A DNA stretch of 35,924 bases from contig CANQCR010000004.1 of assembly GCA_947589735.1 (NCBI GenBank), positions 1 to 35,924 on the forward strand, in the 5' to 3' direction. The notes below the pieces were generated by a model. The model did not search any database. It saw only the letters and a list, made by a program, of their open reading frames with translations, and had not been told where the DNA came from. Shown piece by piece: positions 22,882 through 31,096 of this stretch. Within the stretch, counting starts at the first letter, position 1. Each line of letters opens with the position of its first letter. This DNA comes from an uncultured Bacilli bacterium (GTDB lineage: Bacteria; Bacillota_I; Bacilli_A; RF39; UBA660). The translations under genes were made by a program, and so were the position numbers.

Positions 22882-23907
22882 ATGAAATGTGTAGCGATTA
22901 AAGGAGCAAGAGAATTTGAAGTAAAGGAAATGGCTGAACCAGTTCCTAATGGTAAAGATGTTTTAATTGATGTTAAAAGAGTAGGTATTTGTGGATCAGA
23001 TATTCATTACTGGGTAGCTGGTGCGCCTGCTGGTCTTGTTATGGGACATGAATATTGTGGTATTGTAACTGATGTTGGAGCTCGTGACGACTTAAAGGTA
23101 GGAGATCGAGTAACAGCTCTTCCAATCTCACCTTGTGGTCATTGTGAGGCTTGTCTTACGGGTAACCCACAATATTGTCCAGAAACTTGGACTAATGCGA
23201 CCGGTTTATCTTTAACTTATCCAGGAGCTTATGCTCCAAAGATGGCCATTCGTCCCGATATGGTTATTAAAGTACCTGATAATATTACTGATGAAGAAGT
23301 AGCTATGGTTGAACCTACGGCTGTTGGTTTACATGCTATTCACTTAGCTGATATTAAAGTTGGTGATAAAGTATTAGTTGTTGGTGGCGGTATTATCGGT
23401 TTAGTATCAGCAATGTTTGCCAAGATGGAAGGTGCAAGTTTAGTTGTTGTATCTGAGACCAATGAAGCAAGAGGAAACAAAGCGGTAAGTTTAGGCGTTG
23501 CTGATGAATGGGTTGATGCTAGAAGCCAAGATATGGTTCCTAATATGTTAGCTAAAACTAATGGTGGCTTTGATAAAGTTATTGAATGTTGTGGTAATGC
23601 CCCAGCTGTAACATCAGCCATCTTAGTTGTTAAACCTGGTGGTAGAGTTGTTTTAGCTGGTGTATCACTTGATGCGATAACGATTCCAACCGCTTTAGCT
23701 GTTACAAAGGAATTAGATCTTCAAGGAGCCATTGCTTATACAAAGAAAGAATTCCAAGAATGTATTGATTTAATGTCTAATAAACAAATCGATGTCTTAA
23801 AGTTCAAAGATGATTTAGTACGTCTTGAAGATGTTCAAGCATCATACGAAAGATTAACTTCTGGAACTGATGCAGCAATTAAAATCTTAGTTGATCCTAA
23901 TATGTAA
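22882..23907 (+). CDS. Zinc-dependent polyol/alcohol dehydrogenase
   Basis: A medium-chain dehydrogenase/reductase that oxidises a polyol or secondary alcohol with NAD(P), most like sorbitol/xylitol dehydrogenases. Catalytic zinc ligands are Cys37 (GICGSDIHYW) and His56-Glu57 (GHEYCG); a structural zinc site is intact with Cys85, Cys88, Cys91 and Cys99. The Rossmann glycine motif is GGGIIG at 168-173, followed by an acidic residue (SETNEAR) that favours NAD over NADP. Length 341 is typical. It stands alone with a strong promoter and terminator; no sugar transporter or kinase is adjacent, so the physiological substrate is open. Confidence 0.85.
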   Translation: MKCVAIKGAREFEVKEMAEPVPNGKDVLIDVKRVGICGSDIHYWVAGAPAGLVMGHEYCGIVTDVGARDDLKVGDRVTALPISPCGHCEACLTGNPQYCPETWTNATGLSLTYPGAYAPKMAIRPDMVIKVPDNITDEEVAMVEPTAVGLHAIHLADIKVGDKVLVVGGGIIGLVSAMFAKMEGASLVVVSETNEARGNKAVSLGVADEWVDARSQDMVPNMLAKTNGGFDKVIECCGNAPAVTSAILVVKPGGRVVLAGVSLDAITIPTALAVTKELDLQGAIAYTKKEFQECIDLMSNKQIDVLKFKDDLVRLEDVQASYERLTSGTDAAIKILVDPNM

Positions 23908-23931
23908 AAGAATGGTAACATTCTTTTTTTT
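23906..23931 (+). terminator. Terminator, GTAA loop
   Basis: AAAAGAATG, loop GTAA, CATTCTTTT plus further Ts, starting at the stop codon of the dehydrogenase gene. Confidence 0.85.
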
Positions 23932-23987
23932 ATATACTCATAAATAATGGTTAAAATCATATAGTTAATGTAGAAAGGAAGATAATA

Positions 23988-24248
23988 ATGGAAACACTTA
24001 AAGTAGGAACAAAGTCTAATCCTAATTCCGTAGCGGGAGCACTTGCAAATGTTTTTCGCGAAAAAGGTGAGGTTGAAATCCAAGCTATTGGAGCAGGAGC
24101 TTTAAATCAAGCTATTAAGGCGATTGCGATTGCTAGAGGATTTGTCGCTCCATCAGGAAAAAATCTCGTCTGCATTCCCGCTTTTACCGATATTGTTATT
24201 GATGGTGAGGAAAGAACAGCTATCAAATTAATTGTGGAAGCAAGATAA
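23988..24248 (+). CDS. spoVS: Stage V sporulation protein S (SpoVS)
   Basis: An 86-residue protein matching SpoVS over its whole length: EVLKVGTKSNPNSVAGALA-like start, VEIQAIGAGALNQAIKAIAIARGF in the middle (broken: GAGALNQAIKAIAIARG), and a closing IVIDGEERTAIKLIVE. In Bacillus it affects spore coat assembly and septation; it has an Alba-like fold and probably binds nucleic acid. Many non-sporulating Bacilli and Thermus keep it, so it does not prove sporulation. AAAGGAAG precedes ATG. Monocistronic, between two terminators. Confidence 0.93.
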   Translation: METLKVGTKSNPNSVAGALANVFREKGEVEIQAIGAGALNQAIKAIAIARGFVAPSGKNLVCIPAFTDIVIDGEERTAIKLIVEAR

Positions 24249-24261
24249 CTTATAGAATACG

Positions 24262-24291
24262 AAAAGTAAATTGTAGCAATTTACTTTTTTT
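24262..24291 (+). terminator. Terminator of spoVS
   Basis: AAAAGTAAATTG, loop TAG, CAATTTACTTTT and more Ts: a 12-bp perfect stem. The next promoter's extended -10 (TGTTATAAT, 24293-24301) starts only two bases later. Confidence 0.88.
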
Positions 24292-24292
24292 A

Positions 24293-24301
24293 TGTTATAA
24301 T
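24293..24301 (+). promoter_or_regulatory. Extended -10 promoter
   Basis: TGTTATAAT, directly behind the spoVS terminator, so any -35 contact falls inside the hairpin. GGTGAT at 24328-24333 is the ribosome site of the gene at 24337. Confidence 0.6.
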
Positions 24302-24336
24302 GAGTAATAGTTACTCTGAAGTTGTTTGGTGATAGT

Positions 24337-26700
24337 ATGGTTGTTGAATTAAATAGTTTTATGGGGGCTAAAAATATTGGCGCTAAAGCTCGCTTTTTAG
24401 TAGATGCTAATCGTTTTGGCTATAAAACACCTAGAAGCATTGCAATTGATACGAATGAATATTTAGTTGCTATTCGTCCGATTAAGGATAAAATAGATAC
24501 TTTAATGCAAAGACTTAGTATTGATAATATTGTTACTATTTCAAAAGAAATTAATACTTTATTTGATCAAGTTACGTTATCCGAAGAAGCTAGTGAGAAA
24601 ATAATTTCTTTTGTTAGCGATGGTGATAATTATATTATTCGTTCAAGTATTGATTCTGCTTTTTCCTTTGCCGGATTATTACCAGTTAGAAAAGGTATTA
24701 ATAAAAATAATGTTTTAAAAGGTATTATTAATTGTTATAAAGAATTATTCTCTTATAATACTTTGTCTTATATTTATAAAAAGAAGATTGATTATAAAGA
24801 ATTACTGATGGCGGTTATTGTTCAAAAAGAATTAGAAACTAGTAAATATATATCAATTGTAACAATGAATCCTGTTCGTTTAAAAAGTAGTGAAATGACC
24901 ATTGATGTTCAAAAAGAAGATCAATTTGAACAATATATCTATGATTACAATACATCTAAATATCTATATGAAGATAAGTATAAACTAATTAGTTCAGATA
25001 TGATTTCGAAAACGCTTAGTTTGGCGCATCAACTTCAAAATAATTTTGGATATCCTTTAGAAATAGAACTAGCTATAAGTCATGATGAAATATATGTATT
25101 GCAGGGTAAGATGATTGATAAGATTATCTTTGATAATTATCAGGGTAAGTTAAAGAAAATGCCGTTAGTTCCTAAAGCGTTTATGTATAGTCTATATAAA
25201 TATGGTTATGATGATGTTATATCTAAATATATGGATACTTATGATGTTAGTGGAAAGACGTTATCACTTCTTTTTAATGGTGTATATTGTGATATATCAT
25301 TTTATGAAAACTTATTTATGAAAATAATGGATTATGATGCTAATTATTTTAAATATTTATATGGCATTAGTCCTAAGAAAGATGAAAAAGTCTCTTTTAA
25401 ACTTAAAAGAATAAGACGAGTTAATGTAAAACAGATTGAACAAAGAATTCACTTAATGATGAAAAATGCTTCTAAGTGGTGTGAAGAAGCTCATAAAAGT
25501 TATAATACATATTGTCATAATATGCCAAGAACCAATGGTGCTAATGTCGAAAATTACTGGCTTAAATTAGTATTTAGTGATTATCACCTTTTAGCTAAAC
25601 ATTATCTTGAATTAGAACTTTTAATCGATATTGATAAATTACTTGTCTATAATTCTTTAAAAGATATTATCAGTGTCAAACAGTTTGAAGACTTAATTAC
25701 GGTTAAGGATAAGTATCCAAAAGAACGAATTCAAAAAATACTATATGATTTGGTTTCTAAAATTAATTCTGATAAGGAAAGTTACCATTATTGGTATGCG
25801 ACGCCAACTTATAAAATTATTAGTGATTATGAAAAATCTAGTTCCTCTTTCTATCATCCTTTATTTCGTTATTTTATTGATGCTTATGGCTATTTAAGTG
25901 ATGATGAGACGGACTTGTCTTCTGTTTGCTACGTTGAAGATGCTGAAATCGTGATTAGAAAAATAAAGAAATTACTTGCCCATTTTACGCCATATCCTAA
26001 TAATGCAAGTTCTTCTTCGATTAAGAAAATACTAAATGATAGTTTAGAAACTAAAGACTATAACGATATCAACGAAAAGATAGAACAACTACAAGAATTA
26101 TTAATTGCTAAAAATTATCTAAAAGACTATTTATCAAAGTTTAATTTTGTTGTTAAACGTTATACCAAAATGTTAGCTAAATACTATTTAAATAAGAAAA
26201 TTATTACCAATGAAAATGATATTTGGCATTTAGATATTAATACTATTAATAAATATATTGATGGTGAGGTGGCATCTGAAAGTCTTTTAAAAGAAAGTAC
26301 AAGACAAAAACTATATTATAATGCTTATGCTAATTTTTTAGCGCCTAATTTTATTGGTGATGATAAAGAAACTTTGAAAACAGCTTTAAAAGGTATCGGT
26401 TTATCTAAAGAAAAAATGATGGGAAGAGCCGTTATTGTTAAAAGTATTAATGATTTACGTAATTTAAGAAGTAAAGACATTTTAGTTACTAAAACGCTAA
26501 GTCCTAATATCATTTTTAAATTACCGAAGATTGAAGGTATCATTATATCGGATCAATATCTTAATCACAATGTTAAAACTTTAATTAGAGAATTAGATAT
26601 ACCTTGTATTATTTTAAAAGGTTGCAGTAAAAAAATTAGTGATGGTGACCTTTTAGAAGCTGATGGTAATTTAGGTTATATTAAAATAGTTAAACAATAA
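24337..26700 (+). CDS. PEP-utilising-enzyme-like protein (ATP-grasp plus phosphohistidine domain)
   Basis: The plan is that of PEP synthase and rifampicin phosphotransferase without a PEP-binding barrel: an N-terminal PPDK-type ATP-grasp domain (about 1-260) with NYIIRSSIDSAFSFAGLL near 100, and a C-terminal swivelling domain (about 690-787) with NHNVKTLIRELDIPCI, where His744 corresponds to the phosphorylated His of TSHAAI-type sites. About 400 residues between have no family I recognise. Departures: the usual LQARP at the end of the ATP-grasp domain is LQGKM, and the Ser/Thr before the His is Asn. It may transfer phosphate to an unknown acceptor or be inactive. The start at 24337 follows GGTGAT; a TTG at 24322 lies before it. 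Confidence 0.7.
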   Translation: MVVELNSFMGAKNIGAKARFLVDANRFGYKTPRSIAIDTNEYLVAIRPIKDKIDTLMQRLSIDNIVTISKEINTLFDQVTLSEEASEKIISFVSDGDNYIIRSSIDSAFSFAGLLPVRKGINKNNVLKGIINCYKELFSYNTLSYIYKKKIDYKELLMAVIVQKELETSKYISIVTMNPVRLKSSEMTIDVQKEDQFEQYIYDYNTSKYLYEDKYKLISSDMISKTLSLAHQLQNNFGYPLEIELAISHDEIYVLQGKMIDKIIFDNYQGKLKKMPLVPKAFMYSLYKYGYDDVISKYMDTYDVSGKTLSLLFNGVYCDISFYENLFMKIMDYDANYFKYLYGISPKKDEKVSFKLKRIRRVNVKQIEQRIHLMMKNASKWCEEAHKSYNTYCHNMPRTNGANVENYWLKLVFSDYHLLAKHYLELELLIDIDKLLVYNSLKDIISVKQFEDLITVKDKYPKERIQKILYDLVSKINSDKESYHYWYATPTYKIISDYEKSSSSFYHPLFRYFIDAYGYLSDDETDLSSVCYVEDAEIVIRKIKKLLAHFTPYPNNASSSSIKKILNDSLETKDYNDINEKIEQLQELLIAKNYLKDYLSKFNFVVKRYTKMLAKYYLNKKIITNENDIWHLDINTINKYIDGEVASESLLKESTRQKLYYNAYANFLAPNFIGDDKETLKTALKGIGLSKEKMMGRAVIVKSINDLRNLRSKDILVTKTLSPNIIFKLPKIEGIIISDQYLNHNVKTLIRELDIPCIILKGCSKKISDGDLLEADGNLGYIKIVKQ

Positions 26701-26725
26701 AAGAATAACTTTTATTGTTTTTTTT
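26692..26725 (+). terminator. Terminator of the PEP-utilising-like gene
   Basis: AAACAATAAAAG, loop AATAA, CTTTTATTGTTT and more Ts; it overlaps the stop codon. Confidence 0.85.
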
Positions 26726-26737
26726 ATGGTATTAGAG

Positions 26738-26759
26738 TATAATGCAAGTGGTGATATCT
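26738..26759 (+). promoter_or_regulatory. Compact promoter-leader of sufU
   Basis: TATAAT (26738-26743), six bases, GGTGAT (26750-26755), four bases, ATG at 26760. Transcription should begin at or near GGTGAT, so the leader is about 10 bases. Confidence 0.65.
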
Positions 26760-27194
26760 ATGGAACCAAATTTAAAAAGAAGTGTTATTTTAGACCACTA
26801 TCAAAATCCTCGCCATAAAAGTTTAACAGATGATCCATCTTATATAACCGAAAATATGAATAATACATCTTGCATTGATGAAGTTAATGTTCAACTTAAA
26901 GTGGAAGATGGCATTGTTAAAGATGTCCGCTTTGATGGGGAAGCATGTGCGATGTGTACGTCTTCAGCTTCCATTATGGTTGAAACTTTAATTGGTAAAA
27001 ACATTGATGAAGTAAAAAATATCTTGATTAATTATAGCCATATGATTGATGAAAAAGAATATGACCCTGATGTTTTAGAACAAGCTGTTGTCTACGATGA
27101 TGTTTATCGGCAACCCAACCGAAAAAAATGTGTTTTACTTCCTTGGTGGGGAATTGAAAAAGCTTTAGAGGAATTAGAGAAAAATGGACGGTAA
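26760..27194 (+). CDS. sufU: Fe-S cluster assembly protein SufU
   Basis: Zinc-dependent sulfurtransferase that takes sulfur from the cysteine desulfurase SufS and passes it to the SufBCD scaffold. Conserved zinc ligands are Cys38, Asp40, Cys63 and Cys124 (in NTSCIDE, GEACAMCTSSASIM and NRKKCVLLPW), which distinguishes SufU from IscU by the longer insertion between the second and third cysteines. Length 144 is normal. The start at 26760 has GGTGAT 4 bases before it; an ATG at 26742 overlaps the -10 box and cannot be in the message. It overlaps the next gene by 11 bp. sufS, sufC and sufD are not in the window. Confidence 0.92.
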   Translation: MEPNLKRSVILDHYQNPRHKSLTDDPSYITENMNNTSCIDEVNVQLKVEDGIVKDVRFDGEACAMCTSSASIMVETLIGKNIDEVKNILINYSHMIDEKEYDPDVLEQAVVYDDVYRQPNRKKCVLLPWWGIEKALEELEKNGR

Positions 27195-27621
27195 AGTTTT
27201 TTTAGCGCATATTGTTACCTTTGAAAGGTTTCATATTATTACTTCTAGTGGCGAAATTGATATGCCTTTTGAAAGTGAATGCTACCGACTCGTAGTAGCT
27301 TTTGATGATTGGGCATATGATTTACAAGAACGCGGTAAGCGGTATCACATTATCGATATGGAAGATTATGTTATTCCTGAGTTTGAATTAAATAGTTTAA
27401 CAACCAATGTTAAATACGTTTATGATATGTATCCTTTTGAAAATATGTGGGATAGTGTTAAAGATGTTTTTGGTATTCCAGAGGATAAAGATACATATTT
27501 AAATCCCCGAATTGAAGAAGCCCGTCTTCTTCATCAAGAGTTAAGTAAGCCAAAAACGGAAGCGGGGCCCGCGATTATTGACTTTTGTGCGATTTATCAA
27601 AAAACAAAAAAAGAATCATAA
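27184..27621 (+). CDS. Unrecognised protein between sufU and sufB
   Basis: I do not recognise a family in this 145-residue, acidic, soluble protein. It is rich in aromatic residues (DDWAYDLQERGKRYHIIDMEDY; in parts) and carries no membrane segment, signal peptide or cysteine pair; the only cysteines are in SECYRL and DFCAIY. Its ATG overlaps the last 11 bases of sufU, so the two are translationally coupled and probably co-regulated. A terminator follows and sufB has its own promoter, so it belongs to the sufU message. A role connected with Fe-S assembly is inferred only from position. Confidence 0.7.
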   Translation: MDGKVFLAHIVTFERFHIITSSGEIDMPFESECYRLVVAFDDWAYDLQERGKRYHIIDMEDYVIPEFELNSLTTNVKYVYDMYPFENMWDSVKDVFGIPEDKDTYLNPRIEEARLLHQELSKPKTEAGPAIIDFCAIYQKTKKES

Positions 27622-27633
27622 GTTCTTTTTTTT
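27605..27633 (+). terminator. Terminator before sufB
   Basis: AAAAAAGAA, loop TCATAAG, TTCTTTTTT plus more Ts; it separates the sufU transcript from sufB. Confidence 0.7.
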
Positions 27634-27648
27634 ATTTGGTGTTTTTAG

Positions 27649-27671
27649 TATAATATTAAATGGTGATATCA
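27649..27671 (+). promoter_or_regulatory. Compact promoter-leader of sufB
   Basis: TATAAT (27649-27654), seven bases, GGTGAT (27662-27667), four bases, ATG at 27672: nearly the same layout as at sufU. Confidence 0.65.
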
Positions 27672-28982
27672 ATGGTTATCAAAGGTATTAATGAAAAAAA
27701 AGTACGACAAATATCGAAACTAAAGAATGAACCTAAATGGATGCAAGATTTTCGTGTGCAAGCATATAAGACTTTTGCAACTTTTAGTGAACCATCTTTT
27801 GGGCCAGAACTTCGTCTTGATTTTGATAATATTACTTATTTTAGAAGAATGACAGATGAGGTCAAAAATAGTTGGGATGATGTTCCACAGGATATCCGTG
27901 ATACTTTTGATAAGCTAGGTTTACCCGATGCCGAAAAGAAATATTTAGCGGGTATTGGTGCGCAATATGAAAGCGAAGTTGTCTATCACAATATGATTAA
28001 AAAATTAGAAGAAAAAAAAATTATCTTTTGTGATACCGATACAGCGTTAAAAAAATACCCTGATCTTTTCAAGGAATATTTTAATAATTTAGTTAAATAT
28101 GATGAAAATAAATATACAGCATTAAATGGCGCTGTTTGGAGTGGGGGAACATTTATTTATATCCCACCGCATACGAAATTAGATCGTCCTTTACAAAGTT
28201 ACTTCCGTCTTAATAGTGAGAAGATGGGACAATTTGAAAGAACGATTATCATTGTTGATGAAGGTGCTGAACTTCACTATATGGAAGGATGTACCGCTCC
28301 AACTTATTCATCTGAGTCTTTACACGCCGCTGTCGTTGAAATCTATGTTAAAAAAGGCGCTAAATGCCGTTATACAACTATTCAAAATTGGTCTAATAAC
28401 TTATATAATCTTGTTACAAAAAGGGCAATGGTCGAAGAAGGTGGCGTGATGGAATGGATTGATGGTAATATCGGTTCCTGCGTTAATATGAAGTATCCAT
28501 CTTGTATCTTGTCGGGTCCATATGCTTTAGGTAGATGTATTTCTATCGCTGTTGCAACTAAAGGACAAACACAAGATACAGGGGCCAAAATGATTCATCT
28601 AGCGCCCCATACAACGAGTGAAATTATCAGTAAATCGATTGCTGCTAATGGTGGCGAAGCTGATTACCGGGGTACCGTACGCATTACCAAAGATGCTCAC
28701 CACGCTAATGCCACTGTTAAATGTGATACCATTATTTTAGATGAGATATCTAAAAGCGATACAATTCCTAAAAATATTGTAGAGAATAATACTTCTAACT
28801 TAAACCACGAAGCAACGGTTGCGAAAATTAGTAAAGATAAATTATTTTATTTAATGAGTCGGGGTATTAGTGAAGAAAAAGCTAAAGAGTTAATTATTAT
28901 GGGCTTTATTGATCGCTTTAGAGAAGAGTTACCAATGGAATATGCGGTTGAGTTAAACTCTCTTTTAAAAAATTATTTTTAA
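27672..28982 (+). CDS. sufB: Fe-S cluster scaffold protein SufB
   Basis: Core subunit of the SufBCD scaffold on which Fe-S clusters are built. The beta-helix core is recognisable: [47 protein letters not shown] (in parts), [13 protein letters not shown], and [18 protein letters not shown], whose Cys corresponds to the essential cluster/sulfur-accepting Cys, and the closing [23 protein letters not shown] pattern. 436 residues, slightly shorter than typical SufB (about 465). The start at 27672 follows GGTGAT; an ATG at 27660 overlaps that site. It stands alone with its own promoter and terminator, 50 bp after the sufU unit. Confidence 0.95.
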   Translation: MVIKGINEKKVRQISKLKNEPKWMQDFRVQAYKTFATFSEPSFGPELRLDFDNITYFRRMTDEVKNSWDDVPQDIRDTFDKLGLPDAEKKYLAGIGAQYESEVVYHNMIKKLEEKKIIFCDTDTALKKYPDLFKEYFNNLVKYDENKYTALNGAVWSGGTFIYIPPHTKLDRPLQSYFRLNSEKMGQFERTIIIVDEGAELHYMEGCTAPTYSSESLHAAVVEIYVKKGAKCRYTTIQNWSNNLYNLVTKRAMVEEGGVMEWIDGNIGSCVNMKYPSCILSGPYALGRCISIAVATKGQTQDTGAKMIHLAPHTTSEIISKSIAANGGEADYRGTVRITKDAHHANATVKCDTIILDEISKSDTIPKNIVENNTSNLNHEATVAKISKDKLFYLMSRGISEEKAKELIIMGFIDRFREELPMEYAVELNSLLKNYF

Positions 28983-29003
28983 CAGTCGTAAGACTGTTTT
29001 TTT
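28981..29003 (+). terminator. Terminator of sufB, GTAA loop
   Basis: AACAGTC, loop GTAA, GACTGTT and further Ts, starting at the stop codon. Confidence 0.85.
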
Positions 29004-29019
29004 GTAGCTTTAAAAAGGT

Positions 29020-29034
29020 CATAATTAAATTATG
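29020..29034. promoter_or_regulatory. Palindrome upstream of the ssb gene
   Basis: CATAATT-A-AATTATG is a perfect 15-base palindrome about 60 bp before the -35 box of ssb. It could be an operator; in such AT-rich DNA it could also be chance. Confidence 0.3.
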
Positions 29035-29092
29035 GCATAGACATATTTTAATACCTTTAAAAATAGATGGGCATTTTTTCAAAAACACGTCT

Positions 29093-29122
29093 TTTACATT
29101 TTTAAATAGCCTATGATAAGAT
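29093..29122 (+). promoter_or_regulatory. Promoter of ssb
   Basis: TTTACA, 18-bp spacer, extended -10 TGATAAGAT; AAAGGAGG at 29131-29138 precedes the ATG at 29144. Confidence 0.65.
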
Positions 29123-29143
29123 GCCTTAAGAAAGGAGGAAAAT

Positions 29144-29476
29144 ATGTTAAATCAAGCTGTATTAGTAGGACGGATTGTACAAGATCCAGAATTAAGAGAA
29201 ACGGAAAATGGAAATAAAATAGCTAATGTGACCCTTGCCGTACCACGTTCTTTTAAAAATGCGAGTGGCGAATATGAAACTGATTTTATTTCTTGTGTCT
29301 TATGGAAGGGCGTAGCAGAAAGTACGGTTGAATATTGTAAAAAGGGCGATCTCGTTGGTGTGAAAGGTCGGATTCAGACCCGTGATGTAACTTTAGATGA
29401 TGATACGCATAAAAAATATGTCGAAGTTGTTGCTGAAAAAGTTACATTTTTGTCAAATAAAGGCAAAGAAGAATAA
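29144..29476 (+). CDS. ssb: Short single-stranded DNA-binding protein
   Basis: Binds and protects single-stranded DNA. The whole OB fold is present: MLNQAVLVGRIVQDPELR, ANVTLAVPRSFKN, TDFISCVLWKGVAE, KGDLVGVKGRIQTRD, and the strand KYVEVVAEKVTFL. At 110 residues it stops right after the fold (SNKGKEE) and lacks the glycine-rich linker and the acidic DDDLPF-type tip that recruits replication proteins. In this it resembles B. subtilis SsbB, the competence-related paralogue, rather than SsbA. A second, longer SSB is expected elsewhere. The strong AAAGGAGG site suggests high expression. Confidence 0.92.
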   Translation: MLNQAVLVGRIVQDPELRETENGNKIANVTLAVPRSFKNASGEYETDFISCVLWKGVAESTVEYCKKGDLVGVKGRIQTRDVTLDDDTHKKYVEVVAEKVTFLSNKGKEE

Positions 29477-29509
29477 CAAGTAGTCCAACTTTCTTTTTTA
29501 CGATGGTTA

Positions 29510-29533
29510 TGGTAAAATGAAGATGGTGATAAT
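29510..29533 (+). promoter_or_regulatory. Compact promoter-leader of pdp
   Basis: Extended -10 TGGTAAAAT (29510-29518), six bases, GGTGAT (29525-29530), three bases, ATG at 29534. Same design as sufU and sufB. Confidence 0.6.
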
Positions 29534-30808
29534 ATGACAATTATAGATGTCATCGAACATAAAAAAAATAAGAAAAAGTTAACGGAAGAAGAAATTAACT
29601 TTATGATAACTGGAATGCTTGATGGAAGCATTTTAGATTATCAAATTAGCTCTTTACTGATGGCTATCGTTTTAAATGGAATGGATGAAGAAGAAACTTT
29701 TTATCTAACTAAAGCAATGCTAAATAGTGGCGATAAGATTGATCTTAGTAAAATTAATGGAATTAAGGTTGACAAGCATTCAACCGGTGGTGTAGGTGAT
29801 AAAGTAACTCTTGTTTTAGGCCCATTACTTGCTTCCTTGGGACCAAAGATGGCTAAAATGAGTGGTCGGGGACTAGGTCATACTGGTGGAACTATTGATA
29901 AATTAGAAGCGATTGATGGCTTTAAGGTTGAACTTAGTCAAGATGATTTTATTAAAGAAGTAAATGATATTGGCCTTGCTATTATCAGTCAGACGGGTAA
30001 TATTGTTCCCGCTGATAAAAAACTATATGCCTTAAGAGATGTGACGGGTACCGTTGATTCTATTCCTTTAATTGCCTCATCAATTATGTCAAAGAAATTA
30101 GCCAGTGGTGCTGATATGATTTTCATTGATGTCAAAGTTGGCAATGGCGCTTTAATGAAAGATATTGATAGTGCACGATCGTTAGCTAAAATGATGATTA
30201 ATATTGGTCGTCGTTTTGATAAAACGGTTATTTGCCTTCTTACCAATATGAACGAACCACTTGGTAATGCGGTTGGTAATGCTTTAGAGGTTCAAGAAGC
30301 TATTGAGACATTAAAAGGTTATGGACCGGCTGATTTAATTGAATTAGTTATCAATATGGCTGCCTTAGTCTTAAATAAAACGGAAGATATGCCTCTTGAA
30401 GACGCTAAAACTTTATGCTTAAAAAAATTACAAAGTGGCGATGCTTACCATAAGTTTGAAGAAATGGTTACTTATCAAAAAGGTGATTTAACTAATTTAA
30501 AAATCTCTAAACGTATCTTTTCGGTCAAGTCAGCTAAGGAAGGTTATATAAATCATATTGATACTTTTGGCCTAGGTGAGATAGCTAGATTGATAGGTGC
30601 TGGAAGGTTAGCTAAAACAGATGTTATAGATCCGAGCGTCGGTTTTACTTTAACTCATAAAATTGGTGATTATGTTAAAGTTAATGATGAACTAATCAAA
30701 ATATATTTAAATGAAAAAGATATGAAAATTGAAACAATCTTGAATTGCTTTGATATTGGTATGGAAAAAGTTGATAAGGAACCACTAATCTATGAGATAA
30801 TTAGTTGA
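29534..30808 (+). CDS. pdp: Pyrimidine-nucleoside phosphorylase
   Basis: Splits uridine, thymidine or deoxyuridine with phosphate into base and (deoxy)ribose-1-phosphate. The family signature VDKHSTGGVGDKVTLVLGP (at about 79-97) holds the phosphate-binding residues; SGRGLGHTGGTIDKLE follows, and SIMSKKLASGAD contains the pyrimidine-binding Lys. At 424 residues it is full length for the NP-II family (DeoA/Pdp). Pdp (both uridine and thymidine) is more usual in Bacillota than DeoA. With DeoD and Add downstream it makes a salvage set for nucleosides; deoC is not seen. Confidence 0.93.
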   Translation: MTIIDVIEHKKNKKKLTEEEINFMITGMLDGSILDYQISSLLMAIVLNGMDEEETFYLTKAMLNSGDKIDLSKINGIKVDKHSTGGVGDKVTLVLGPLLASLGPKMAKMSGRGLGHTGGTIDKLEAIDGFKVELSQDDFIKEVNDIGLAIISQTGNIVPADKKLYALRDVTGTVDSIPLIASSIMSKKLASGADMIFIDVKVGNGALMKDIDSARSLAKMMINIGRRFDKTVICLLTNMNEPLGNAVGNALEVQEAIETLKGYGPADLIELVINMAALVLNKTEDMPLEDAKTLCLKKLQSGDAYHKFEEMVTYQKGDLTNLKISKRIFSVKSAKEGYINHIDTFGLGEIARLIGAGRLAKTDVIDPSVGFTLTHKIGDYVKVNDELIKIYLNEKDMKIETILNCFDIGMEKVDKEPLIYEIIS

Positions 30809-30839
30809 TGTCAAGTTTTGTCAACTTTGTGTATATCTG

Positions 30840-30868
30840 TTGCTTGAAAATGTAAAATGCGATATGAT
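30840..30868 (+). promoter_or_regulatory. Promoter of rpoZ
   Basis: TTGCTT, 17-bp spacer, TATGAT. An ATG at 30857 in frame with rpoZ falls within this promoter and is not the start. Confidence 0.55.
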
Positions 30869-30889
30869 CATATTAGGGAGCGTGATAAT

Positions 30890-31090
30890 ATGATATATCC
30901 ATCAATTGATAAATTACTTACAAAAGTAGGATCTAAATATTTATTAGTAAACTTAGTTTCTAAACGAGCAAAAGAGATGCACGAAAAAGAATATTATCAA
31001 ATGAAGGAAAACGAATATGTTTCTTCTAAAGATATCGGTCGAGCTTTAGAAGAAATTGCTAAAGATTTAATTCATATTAAAGAAAATTAG
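30890..31090 (+). CDS. rpoZ: RNA polymerase omega subunit
   Basis: A 66-residue omega subunit, which helps the beta-prime subunit fold and assemble. [28 protein letters not shown] (in parts) holds the conserved SKYLLV...SKRA pattern and [14 protein letters not shown] is the usual last helix. The start at 30890 follows GGAGCGTGAT, and the protein then begins as its relatives do. The usual neighbour gmk is missing; instead a YihY/BrkB gene starts 6 bp downstream. Confidence 0.88.
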   Translation: MIYPSIDKLLTKVGSKYLLVNLVSKRAKEMHEKEYYQMKENEYVSSKDIGRALEEIAKDLIHIKEN

Positions 31091-31096
31091 GAGCGT

